Assembly: GCA_037974965.1 (NCBI GenBank)
Contig: JBBPFI010000012.1
Coordinates: 930,001 to 994,000 of the forward strand
Direction of reading: 5' to 3'
Source: Dacryopinax spathularia
Taxonomy: Eukaryota; Basidiomycota; Dacrymycetes; Dacrymycetales; Dacrymycetaceae
DNA length: 64,000 bases
Shown: piece by piece, positions 23,780 to 33,513 of the stretch
How positions within the stretch are numbered: the first letter of the stretch is position 1
Layout of the letters: every line of letters begins with the position of its first letter
Translations under genes and position numbers: made by a program
The notes under the pieces: model-generated
Database searches by the model: none
Seen by the model: the letters and a program-made list of their open reading frames with translations, nothing else
Told to the model about the DNA's origin: nothing

Positions 23780-24889
23780 ATGTCCGGCTCGACGCACATG
23801 TGGGCCACCCACATGATCTCCAGCAAAGTACCCCTTACGTTACCCTCGATACCCCTTCGCCCTACCCTTAATAGGGTCAAGTACCACCTATACACCGGAT
23901 GGCTCTTTACCTACTCCGACTTCAAGACTATATTCTTTCCAATTGTGAGCCCATCGCTCCATGCAGGCGGCAGAGAGGAACAGCACCACTGACCATACCT
24001 CTGTAGACGATTTTCGCCGCCGTCGCCGCTCCCCTTCAGTCGATACCCCACCTTCTTCGGGCAATGTTATGGATCTGGCTCCATTTGCTTCAGTGCAACG
24101 TGTCGAACCAATACAAGACGCGCGAGGAAGACAAGATCAACAAGCCCTGGCGACCGCTGCCTTCCGACCGCGTGACATTCCAGCAGGCTCAGCGGCTCCG
24201 GTGGGCCCTCGTCGGGTTGTGTCTGCTATATTCCCTCTGCTTCGGCATCGATGTCGCCCTCGTCAGCTTTGTGTTGACGTTGACCATGATCGTGTACGAT
24301 GAGATGGGGCTTGCTGGGCACTGGGCGGGCAAGAACATCTGCGCCGTGTACGGTTATGGGACGTTCGAGATCGGGGCGACCAAGATAATGGGTGAGTGGC
24401 AGCGTCGGTCCGAGATAAACCGCGGCGAGTGTCCTGATTTGGCAATTCGCAGGCGCAACATCGGATCTCGATGCCACCGCACAGCTGTCGGTTGTTTTGT
24501 CAGCAATGATCGTTCTTACCACTATGCACGTCCAGGACTTTCCTGATGTGGAAGGCGACGCCGCTCTGGGCCGCAGGACGATTCCGATCGTCTTTCCTGA
24601 TTCCTCCAGGATCTTGACGCCGTTGCTCATGTTAGCCTGGACGGCGGTTATCAACAATGCTTGGAACCTCGGTCCCATCTCGTCGACGATCATGTATCTC
24701 TTAGGCGGACTGGTCGCCGTGAGGATCTGGGCGGACCGCAGCGTGGGCGGAGACCGGAAGACGTATCTGTTCTACAATGTAAGCCCTCTCCGTTGGCGGG
24801 CTCAATCAATCGCTTACTCTTCGCAGATCTGGCTCTTCTGTGCTCACCTTCTTCCTGCTAATGCTCGCTTCGGTGTTCTTTCGTGGTGA
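23780..24889 (+). CDS. UbiA-superfamily membrane prenyltransferase or UbiA-type terpene cyclase
   Basis: Four exons (23780-23944, 24007-24391, 24453-24778, 24827-24889) give 312 residues. The first Asp-rich motif of the UbiA fold is present in its fungal variant, NVSNQYKTREEDKINKPWRP. The second is QDFPDVEGDAALGRRTIPI. Between and around them are hydrophobic helices (for example LLRAMLWIWLHLL and WALVGLCLLYSLCFGIDVAL), fitting about 7-9 membrane spans. These enzymes bind Mg2+ diphosphates in the membrane and transfer or cyclise isoprenoid chains. Some basidiomycete members of this variant (EriG of Hericium) are diterpene cyclases, so cyclase activity is possible here. The C-terminus after the second motif is fairly short. 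It is followed on the same strand by VMA3 after 690 bases. Confidence 0.85.
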
Positions 24890-25580
24890 GAGTGTCCAGT
24901 CACATAACGTGAATCTCCCATCGGGTTGCCGCGGCGCCTGCGGCTGCTCCTACGCCTGCGGCCGTGAGCCTACAAAGTCTTCCTCCTTTCATCTTGTGGA
25001 TATGTGATGTATGATAGCCGAATCAATGAAATTAGTAGGGAATCAAATGGAATGATGGTTTGCTGACTTGTTGGCAGGGCGAGGGCAGCAGCTCAAGTTG
25101 AGGCGGTTCACCGAAAAGCGGGATACGAGACGCGCGCTTCTTTCGGGCCGTGATCGATACCGAGCTTCTGGAAGCGCCCGATGTGCTTTTCGAGATTAGC
25201 TCCTCAGCATGATGATCCGCTATATTCAGCTGCAAACTGAATCAAGGAATCTGACCCAGTCCAATGACTCGGATTCCCCCCGCAATCTTGTCTTTCAGAC
25301 TCAGGGACGAGACCGCAAACCGCAGTCTCAGTCCATGCCCGAACCCCGGGATCTATTGGCCCGGGGTTTCCTCTTACGGACCGCAGCATCTGATTGAACA
25401 ACCCTGTCAACGTTTATGGTTTCCCTTAGCCAATGCTGCGGGCTGCGGACTCAGGGAGGATGGCGTGCAGGATGGCGTTGACGAGTATACGGTCGTGCCA
25501 TAGAGGACCGCCTCTTGCCCTTGCTCCTTTGCCAGTCTAAGCCAATCTATTTCGATACTGCTCTAGACGACCCTTGAGCC
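24890..25580. other. Intergenic stretch upstream of VMA3
   Basis: About 690 bases between the UbiA gene and VMA3. Only unbiased short frames are visible. It should hold the terminator of the first gene and the promoter of the second. No repeat or RNA gene recognised. Confidence 0.4.
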
Positions 25581-26468
25581 ATGTCCTTCGGATTAACTGA
25601 ATACTGCCCGGTCTATGCGCCGTTCTTTGGAGCTGTCGTGAGTAAACCCGCTTCCCTCTACGGCGTGATGGGGTGACGTGCCGACAAGGGGGTTACCGCT
25701 GCAATCAGCCTGTGTGGTACGTAAGAAACCACCTCGTCCGCTCAAAATGCGCTGACCAGCTTCTAGCTCTAGGCGCTAGGTGCGGCTTCTGCCTTTGTGT
25801 CACTCCCCCATCACTGATTGGGTGTGGGCATTCGGAGTAGCTATGGGACTGCCAAAGCCGGTGTGGGAATCGCCTCAATGGGTGTCCTGCGGCCGGAGCT
25901 GATGATACGGGCCTCCGTACCGGTCGTGATGGCCGGTATTATCGGTGTACGCTCTACCTCCTCACGACACTTCACACGACGCGCTAATGAGCGATCCAGA
26001 TCTACGGACTAGTCGTATCAGTCGTTATCATCCAGAGCCGTCCGCCTTCTCCCCTCGGCCCTGCACACTTCCGATGCTGACGCGAGGTTGATAGTGGTAT
26101 ACACGATGCCTTTGTATACCGGGTTCGTACAGCTCGCAGCGGGATTCTCGGTCGGTATTTCCGGCTTGGCGGCGGGCTTCGCTATTGGGATTGTTGGGGA
26201 TGCGGGTGCGAGAGGGTTTGGACAGCAGCCGAAGATCTTTGTTGGGATGATCCTGATTCTTATCTTTGCTGAGGTGGTTTGCGGTCCTTCATGACGCCTA
26301 GAAGCGAAGTGCTGACATGCATCTAGGTGCTGGCCATCTATGGGCTGATCGTAGGGCTGTTACTCACTACGGCCGCATCTGCTGGTGATGTTGCCAATGC
26401 GGTGAGTAGCCTGCTCATAACCGGAAATGTCGACGCTGACTATCATTATGTAGTGTCTTCTCAGCTGA
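25581..26468 (+). CDS. VMA3: V-type ATPase proteolipid subunit c
   Basis: Eight exons can be joined (25581-25637, 25689-25716, 25767-25779, 25841-25946, 26000-26039, 26095-26273, 26327-26401, 26454-26468), giving 170 residues. The product begins [13 protein letters not shown] and has four membrane helices. It contains the family blocks [46 protein letters not shown] and [16 protein letters not shown]. The Glu of FAEV in helix 4 is the proton-carrying carboxylate of the rotor ring. It matches Vma3 better than Vma11 in helices 1 and 3. The third exon is only 13 bases long and is required to restore ALGASYG. The donor of intron 5 (gtccgc) is weak and the last six residues are unusual, so those joins are less certain. 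Confidence 0.88.
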
Positions 26469-26625
26469 TGTGATGTCGATCGCGAAACCTTCCCTTTCAA
26501 CGGCTGCCACGCAGCAGCCCAATTTAGGCAGAACTAGTTGGTCATAAATGAATATATCACTTACTATCCCACCCCAAAGATCATGACAACAACAACAGCA
26601 GCACAACCTCAGACTATGTTACCCA

Positions 26626-28964
26626 CTAAACCGCATTGGCCCTCTTCCTAAACCTCAGCCTCACCTCCTTAGCAGTCAACGCGACCCTAATATCCCACCC
26701 AAACAGCCTCTTTCTCTTTTCTTCCTCGCTTGCGTTCTCCAGGTCGGACGGGAGGAGGATATCGTATTGCCTCGCGATGTGGGCTAGGACGCAGATACCT
26801 TCGAGCTGGGCGAAGCGTTGGCCCATGCAGGATCTGGGGCCTATCATGAATGGCAGGTCTGCGCGCGTGTTAGAGTATGAGAAAGGGACTGCAGGGGGAG
26901 AGAGGGAGAGGGGAAGGGGGAAAGGCGTACAGGCATCCCGGGGCCACTTATAGTCATCCGTGTCGAAGAACCGTTCAGGCTTGAACTCACTCACATCTTC
27001 GCCCCAGTACATAGCTGCCCCAAACCGCCTCAGTCCTTCCTCGTCCGGAGAGAAGAAATAAGAAAAGCGTACGACTCATATGCGTCGCCCATATATCCAA
27101 CCACGCCGTCCCCCCACTCGGCACAACAACCTCATACCTCTCCACCTCCTTCCCCCGCTCGTCCCATCTCCTCGCCTTGAGCCTCGCATCCTGGACGACC
27201 ATCTTGCTCAACCTCGGCTCAGCCGGAAAAAGGCGCGTGACCTCGCGGAAGACCGCTTCGGCATAGTGGAGCCGGTGGACGTCTTCCCGGTAGGACTCGA
27301 CGGGGTCGGTGGGGAGGGAATGGGGCCAGAGGGCGTCGACTTCTGCTTGGAGCTTTTTCTGGACGTGGGGATGGGTGGCGAGGAGGGCGCAGGCGAAGGA
27401 GAGCGCGTTGGCTGTTGTTTCGTGGCCTGCTAGGAGGAAGGTCTGTACGCGGGCCTTGTATCAGCCTTACACCCAAGAGGAAGAAGAACGAGGAGAATGA
27501 AGAGGCGGAGAGGGAGAGGGAGAGGCCGTACATAGGTGTTGGAAAGAAGCTCGCCATCGCTCAGTTTCGCCTTCCCCTCCTCCTCACCCTCATTAGCCTC
27601 AATCAACCGCTTAAACAAATCCGCCTTCCCTCCCTCCTTTCCCCCCTCCCCATCCTCTCCGCCCAGTTTCTCCCTAACCAACTCCCCTCTAGTCCTTTCG
27701 ATCATCTCCTCCAAATGTCGCTCCAACTCCCTATACGCCAAGTCCGTCTCTTTCAGTATCGGGATAGGGAGGAGATATGCCCATGAGGGGGCGACGACCT
27801 TTAGGGCCATGTTGTGCACTGCTGTTAGGAGCGCGGGGCGGAAGGCCATTTTGTACCCTGGCGGAGGGGTGGGGCGGGAGTCGGCGGAGAAGGAGACGTG
27901 TCTGCCGAAACCGGCGGCGGAGATGATGAGGAGGGCGATCTGTTGCGCATGTGCTTGGTCAGTTCCTACACCTTAGCAGCAAAGAAGAAGGGAGAAAAGC
28001 AGGAAGAGTAGGAGGGGAAAGAAGGGGGGAGAGGGGAGCGGGGGACATACGCGAGTCATCACCTCGTGCACCTCTGCACCCACAGCTCCATCCTCGTCCT
28101 TAGGACCAGAATCAAGCACCTCAAACCACTCCTTCACAGTCCTCATACTCTCAGCCCACACCAGTTGGTTATTACTCTACGCTCTTTCGTTAGCTACCAG
28201 CCCTTTCCGAAAAAAAGGGAGGAAGGGACGAAGAGAGGAAGGGGAGAAGGAGGGATGGACGCACTTCGCCGAATGCGGCTTTGGCTGCGTCTCTGTGACG
28301 CCGCCAGTCTTGGCCTTCGGCGGAGACGACGTTCGGGCCGTAAAACATGATCGCTTGATACTATCCCCCCGTCAACCTTATAGCTCTTCATATCCCCGAG
28401 ACAGGAAATAGGGGACGTACAGTCTCAGGCCTCTTGGGAAAAGTGTGTCGGTCGTTGGCAACTTGTTTCAGTGCTTGCGGGTCGGCGATCCAGACCATCG
28501 GCACGGGCCGCCAGAATGGGATCGAAACGATTATGCTCGTCCGGGTCTTGGCGTATGCTGTATGTCAAGTTAGCCTTGCTTGGCCAGAGGGGAAGAGACA
28601 AGTGGACCAGACGGAGAGACGAAGAGAGGCAGGGTAGGAGAAGGACGGGGAGGATGAGGAAAGAGAGGGAAAGACGTACGAGCCCACTTAGCATGATAGT
28701 CCCCCACTCCGCCCTTAGGGATATGAGGCAGCTGACCGCCGAACTGGGACTCGGGATCGAGGAAGTGCCAGTGCACTCCGCCGGGTACGTTCCTACCCAC
28801 GCACAGTTCGTCAGCCCTTTACTAAGAAGATGGTAGCACGGGAGAGGTAGGGCGTACTTGACTAGTTGGTAGGCTTTGTACCATGCCCAGAGCCTTATGA
28901 GTATGAACCGAGCTATGAAGACTAGGAGGAGGGGGATGATGAGGTCGGACATTCGGAGTGCCAT
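26626..28964 (-). CDS. Cytochrome P450 monooxygenase (microsomal)
   Basis: About ten exons on the minus strand. The N-terminus from ATG 28964 has a membrane anchor (DLIIPLLLVFIARFILI). Later blocks are WRRHRDAAKAAF (helix C), LLAGHETTANAL (helix I oxygen-binding A/G-x-D/E-T-T), FREVTRLFP (helix K ExxR), KPERFF, and the haem loop FMIGPRSCMGQRFA with its cysteine ligand. Clear introns include 26859-26940, 27015-27075 and 27443-27531. All catalytic motifs are intact, so the enzyme is probably active in the endoplasmic reticulum. The substrate is unknown. It is convergent with VMA3 (157 bases apart) and lies between a UbiA enzyme and a HAD-terpene cyclase, which makes terpenoid oxidation a reasonable guess. 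The helix F-G region contains a long low-complexity GEDGEGGKEGG insert. Confidence 0.9.
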
Positions 28965-29614
28965 GTTGCCAGCCTTAGAGCGGTACGACAAGCAAACAGC
29001 AAAGTACAGTCACTATTCACAATTCACCGCCAGGTTACAGCAAGCAAGCTAGCAGTTAGGATGTCGGGGTCGTCTCATCTTGACATCCACGCTTATATCC
29101 TCGACGGCGAGCAGCAGAACGTCCATGGCCGCCGTCCCTCCCGGCCGCCGAGGTCCACAGGTTCAGACGTCCAGAAACGCACGGCCGCGGCGACGGCGGC
29201 ACCTCAGCTTGCCTCTTTTGGCCAGGGAGGGGGCATGTGAATATGGGGAAGTGACGTTCGGCCTCCGGGTGGCTATGCCAGGCACGCCCAGCGAATCGGC
29301 GCCATGATCCTACTTTCGAAATCTGACCCAAGTACCGCTGAGTTGGAAGAAAGAGAAGAGTGCTGAGTTGGGCGAATGGAAGACGTTATAAAGAGGTTAG
29401 TATATACCACACGCTCTACCCCGCTCTGCACATGTAAATGCAAGGGAAAGGGAAAGCGCAAGAGATGAACATTAATGGGCTAAGTTTTTTTTTCGCTGCA
29501 CTGAGCGCGACGGTCTAGCTCCCCCCCTCTGCCACTTCCTCCGAATCCCGAACAAGCTCATCATCATCCACGCTCTGCCCAAAGCCTCGGTAGCTAACGC
29601 CACCTCGGCCAAGC
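28965..29614. other. Intergenic stretch
   Basis: About 650 bases between the P450 start and the stop of the pyruvate dehydrogenase E2 gene, both on the minus strand. Contains the P450 promoter and the E2 3' region. No gene, repeat or RNA recognised. Confidence 0.4.
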
Positions 29615-31303
29615 TCAGAGCATGAACGTGAGCGGGTTCTCGAGGTACCGTTTCAGCGCTGCCAAGTACCTCGCCCCCACGGCCCCATCGACAGTCCTAT
29701 GATCCGCACTCAACGTCGCCTGCATCAACTGCACCGTCTTCCACCCTTTCTCCTCCTCCGGCGCGGGCACGATCGTCGGCGTCGTGCTCCCTACAGCGAG
29801 GATGCAGGATTGGGGAGGGTTGATAATGGCGCTAAAGACCTGGATGTCGTACATCCCCAGGTTGGAGATCGTGAATGTGCCTCCCTGGTACTCTTGGGGT
29901 TGGAGTTTCCCGTCGCGGGCCTTTTTGGCGAGGGACTTCGTCTCGGCCGAGATGGTGGCGAGGCCTTTGGAGCCGACGTCTTTGATTATGGGCGTTATGA
30001 GCCCGTTCGGGGTGGCGACCGCTACGGAGATATCGGCTTTCTTGTACCTACCGGGCGCATATTATCAGCAAACGTGTCCCTTCTGCCAAGCAGGAGAGAG
30101 CGGGTGAGAGAAGGAGGAAACGGTACGCACTGCCTAATGCTCTCCCCCATCCAAGCGCTATTGGCCTCCGGCACCTCCGCAAGCGCGAGCGCAACAGCCT
30201 TAACGATAAAGTCATTCACGCTAATCTTCGTCACCGGCGCCCCATCCTTCCCATCCTTCGCACCGGCGACAGCAGCGCTATTGAACACCTCGCGCAGCTT
30301 GAGCACTTTGCCCATGTCGATCGACACGGTCAGGTAGTAGTGCGGCACTTGGGTCTTGGCTTCGAGCAGCCGCTTGCCGATCGTGCGCCGCATGTTAGAG
30401 AGAGGGATATCGATGTATTCGCCTTCTGGCGCTGCTGGCGCGGGAGCGGCAGCGGGGGTGGGTGCGGGCGTACCGGCAGAGGAAGGAGCGGCGGAAGGCT
30501 TGTAGGATTCGACGTCGGCTTTGACGATCCTGCCGTTAGGCCCGGAGCCCTTTATTTGAGCGAGGGGGATACCCTTCTCCAGAGCGATCCGCTTCGCAAT
30601 AGGGCTAGCAAAGATCTGGCCAGACGGAAACTCGGTGACCTCCTTCTTCGGCGTCTCCTTCGGCTGTTCTTCCTGCTTGGGTGCCGGAGCGGGAGGCGCG
30701 CTCTCCTGCGGACTAGCAGGCTTCTCCCCCCCTTCATCTGCCTTGCCCTGCGGTGCCTCGGAGGCCGCTTCGGCAGCGAGCTTGTCGGCGCCGGAGAGGT
30801 CGTCCCCGGGCTCGGCGAGGACTGCGATTGGTGTACCGACTTTGACGGATTTGGAGCCGTCGGAGGCGATGATCTTCGCTAGGACACCGTCGTCTTGCGC
30901 TTCGACGTCCATTGTCGCTTTGTCCGTTTCCTGCGCGCGAGCAAATTAGCATGCACGTTCTCCTCTCGAGCCTCCTCCTCTTGCAGAAGTCCTCAAGAGA
31001 CAGAGAGGGGTGAAGATAGGGAGAAAGAGAGGGACGCACGATCTCCAACAGGACGTCACCAGCCGTAAACTCCTCCCCTTCCTTCTTCTTCCAGCTCGCG
31101 ATCCCACCCTCGGTCATAGTAGGGCTCATGGCCGGCATAAGGAACTTGGACAGGGCCAGGCGAGCGCGAGAGGTATGGAGGAGGGCATGTTGGGCGGATG
31201 TTGGTGGGCGCCGGGGGAGGCCTGCAGCGGGACGTCAGCTTGTGCGTGGAATAATATGCGTGTGTGGAGGGTGCGTACGGGATGCGACGAGTCGGGAGAG
31301 CAT
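29615..31303 (-). CDS. LAT1: Dihydrolipoamide acetyltransferase, E2 of mitochondrial pyruvate dehydrogenase
   Basis: Four exons (31303-31279, 31221-31040, 30930-30131, 30047-29615) give 479 residues. The start [15 protein letters not shown] followed by [11 protein letters not shown] is a mitochondrial targeting sequence. Next comes one lipoyl domain ([15 protein letters not shown] to ETDKATMDV, lipoylated Lys about residue 73). A Pro/Ala/Glu-rich linker leads to the E3-binding domain (about residues 176-212, [22 protein letters not shown]) and a second Ala/Pro linker. The catalytic acyltransferase domain follows from about residue 238, ending with the active site DHRTVDG (His about 452). It transfers acetyl groups to CoA in the matrix complex. 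Order and length are as expected for fungal E2. The second intron (30931-31039) is the longest I joined with confidence, at 109 bases. Confidence 0.95.
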
Positions 31304-31728
31304 GGCTGTCTATTCGGATTGGTGGATTGTCAGATACCAGACAACAGTTATCCGATCCAATGAATGACCAGCCAAGCAGTAGAGTACTGTATTACAGTCA
31401 AGCCAGCAATGAACGACAGCGACGACGAGCACAACGCTTTTGCGCAATAACTTGACCGCTGAGAACGCTGGGGAGAGCCGACCCGCTCTCACCGTCATTT
31501 TTGCCCCCGTTTTGGTTGGCCGGGAACGGTCCCGATAAACGCCGACGCACCAATCCCGCGGATCGCCACTCTCACGCTCGGAATTTTGGGCGCATACATC
31601 GTCCTGAGTGCCCTGCACGACCACCAGCTGAACACCAGCAGTGTTCAGCCTATACCCTTCACTCGTACTTAGAGAAGACGACAGCAAAAAGCAAGAAACA
31701 AACGAAAGCAGGAAGGAAGAAAGGAAGC
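31304..31728. promoter_or_regulatory. Divergent promoter region between E2 and CSL4
   Basis: A 425-base gap separates the start codons of the minus-strand E2 gene and the plus-strand CSL4 gene, so both promoters must lie here. The bases just upstream of CSL4 are A-rich (gaaagcaggaaggaagaaag), a usual fungal leader composition. I see no defined operator. Confidence 0.5.
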
Positions 31729-32350
31729 ATGTCCGAAATCCTTCTGCCTGGCCAACCGCTCCCCCTCCCACCACGCACGCCTCTGCCCCAACCAGGAGCA
31801 GGCACATACCTCCGATCCTCAACCCTCCGGTCCTCCATCCTCGGCACGCTCTCCCTGTCCGGTCCTGTCGCTTCTATCAAGCCCGTCAACCCTCCTTCTC
31901 CTGTGCCTCAGCCTGGGAGTGTCGTATTGGGGAAGATCACCCACCTCTCACCTCAGTCCGCTACTTTGTCTATTTTGGCTGTAGATGGCCAGTCAACGTC
32001 AGATGAGTTCATCGGCCTCATCAGAACCCAGGACATCCGAGCTACCGAAAGAGACAAAGTCCGCATCGGCGAATGTTTCAGAGGCGGGGATATAGTGCGA
32101 GCGCTGGTACTGAGTCTGGGAGACGCGAGGAACTATTATCTTTCTACGGCGAGGAACGATCTGGGCGTGGTGTTCGCTACTAGTGAGGCTGGTGCGTCCT
32201 TCTCTTGTCCTCTGGTCTGAGAGTGTGGGTGTGGAACATTGACAATGTGGGATAGGGGCGACGATGCAGCCTGTTAGTTGGCAGGAGATGCGATGCCCGA
32301 GAACGGGGTTGATCGAGAAACGGAAATGCGCCAAGCCCGAGGGCCTATAA
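31729..32350 (+). CDS. CSL4: Exosome complex component CSL4
   Basis: Two exons (31729-32191, 32256-32350) give 185 residues. The N-terminal part contains [10 protein letters not shown] near the start. A central S1-type RNA-binding domain follows ([20 protein letters not shown], then [52 protein letters not shown]). The C-terminal segment added by the second exon has [20 protein letters not shown], the remains of the zinc-ribbon region of Csl4. The protein belongs to the cap of the RNA exosome, which degrades and processes RNA in nucleus and cytoplasm. Its stop lies 71 bases from the convergent hydrolase stop. Confidence 0.92.
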
Positions 32351-32421
32351 CCACCCACACCACACCATCCCAGCATTACGCGACCAATACAGCAATCTCG
32401 ATTACCCATTCAGGCATACTC

Positions 32422-33513
32422 TCAAGCCGCCGAGCCCTCAGCATCTGCACTCGCCTGCGCGCGCTTGATAACCTCCACAAGAAGCGCATACACCTCATCC
32501 CTCCGCCTACTCTCCTCCGTGCCCTCCTTACAAAACACATCAAACCCATGCCCCATCCCCTTCTCCCACCTCACCACCGGGTTCCTCCCCTCCCTCTCAA
32601 GCATCGCCGCAAACTCCCTACATTCCGCATCGAGCCAGTCGTATTCCACGGACAAGATCATCGTCCTCCCCCCATCAGGGAACTTGGACGCATCGCAGAA
32701 GAGAGCGGAGAGGCGAGGGTCGCGCGTGTTTTCCCAGGGGTAGGAACCGAGGTATGCTTGCCGCATGAGCTCGAGGTCGCCCATCGGTATAGACCCTCCA
32801 GGCCCAGCGGGAGGAGCGGGTTTCTTGGAGAATGGGACACTGCAGTCCGTTGGAGGGTAGAACGCCGTCACACCCTTCACGCTTCCCTCCATCTCCCCCT
32901 CAAGACACCCTACCAAGGCCAAAGCCAGCGCGCCCCCAGCTGAGAACCCGCTGACCGTTATCCTCTTGACGTCAAACCTCCCCTCCTCGTCACGCAAGAC
33001 CCATTCGAGCGCAGCACGGGCATCCTCATACGCAGCAGGGAAGTGCCACCTCGGAGCTTTCCGGTAATCGCAGTCCAGCACTATCGCCCCCGTCTGCCTA
33101 GCGAGCAACGTGCAAGCGAGGTGGTTCGATCCCAGTGAGGGAAACAGGAAGCCAGAGCCATGAAAGTTCAAGTGGACCGGTTTTCTTTTCCTCTTTTCTC
33201 CTTCTCTCAGCTCGGGCAACCCACTCGGAGCCGGGCGAGGACTGTTATGAGGCCTAGCAAGGAGCTCCTGCACTAAGTCGCTGGCGGTCTTCCCCTCCGC
33301 TTCCCTCTCCTCCCGCTCGCTCGCTTCGTACCACAAAACCTTCACCCGCTCCCCACTCCCGTCTATACACGGAACCCAGAGCTCGCGTTGATGAGGAAAA
33401 CGGGGCGTCCGGTCGGCCCAGGTGAAGAGCTTGAATAGGAAGAGGAGGAAATGCGTGCGGAGGGTGAGGTAGATACGGGTGCGGAGGGGGAGGGTGGGGT
33501 TCCATTGGGGCAT
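32422..33513 (-). CDS. Alpha/beta hydrolase of the hormone-sensitive lipase (HSL) type
   Basis: A single 363-codon exon from ATG 33513. A longer in-frame extension upstream is Ser/Arg/Pro-rich and looks untranslated. An N-terminal hydrophobic segment (LRTHFLLFLFKLFTW) may be a membrane anchor. The oxyanion block is HLNFHGSGFLFPS (HGSG in place of the usual HGGG). The nucleophile elbow is VSGFSAGGALAL (Ser of GFSAG), the acid is likely the Asp in SVEYDWLDAE and the catalytic His is in MGHGFDVF. The triad is complete. It should hydrolyse a carboxylic ester, with no clear substrate. Members are sometimes found in secondary-metabolite loci. Confidence 0.88.
   Translation of the reverse strand: MPQWNPTLPLRTRIYLTLRTHFLLFLFKLFTWADRTPRFPHQRELWVPCIDGSGERVKVLWYEASEREEREAEGKTASDLVQELLARPHNSPRPAPSGLPELREGEKRKRKPVHLNFHGSGFLFPSLGSNHLACTLLARQTGAIVLDCDYRKAPRWHFPAAYEDARAALEWVLRDEEGRFDVKRITVSGFSAGGALALALVGCLEGEMEGSVKGVTAFYPPTDCSVPFSKKPAPPAGPGGSIPMGDLELMRQAYLGSYPWENTRDPRLSALFCDASKFPDGGRTMILSVEYDWLDAECREFAAMLEREGRNPVVRWEKGMGHGFDVFCKEGTEESRRRDEVYALLVEVIKRAQASADAEGSAA

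Noticed and set aside
30340-30949. Plus-strand frames of 100-180 codons inside the E2 gene
   Set aside because: They are the complement of the Ala/Pro linkers and catalytic domain of E2, which is certain on the minus strand.
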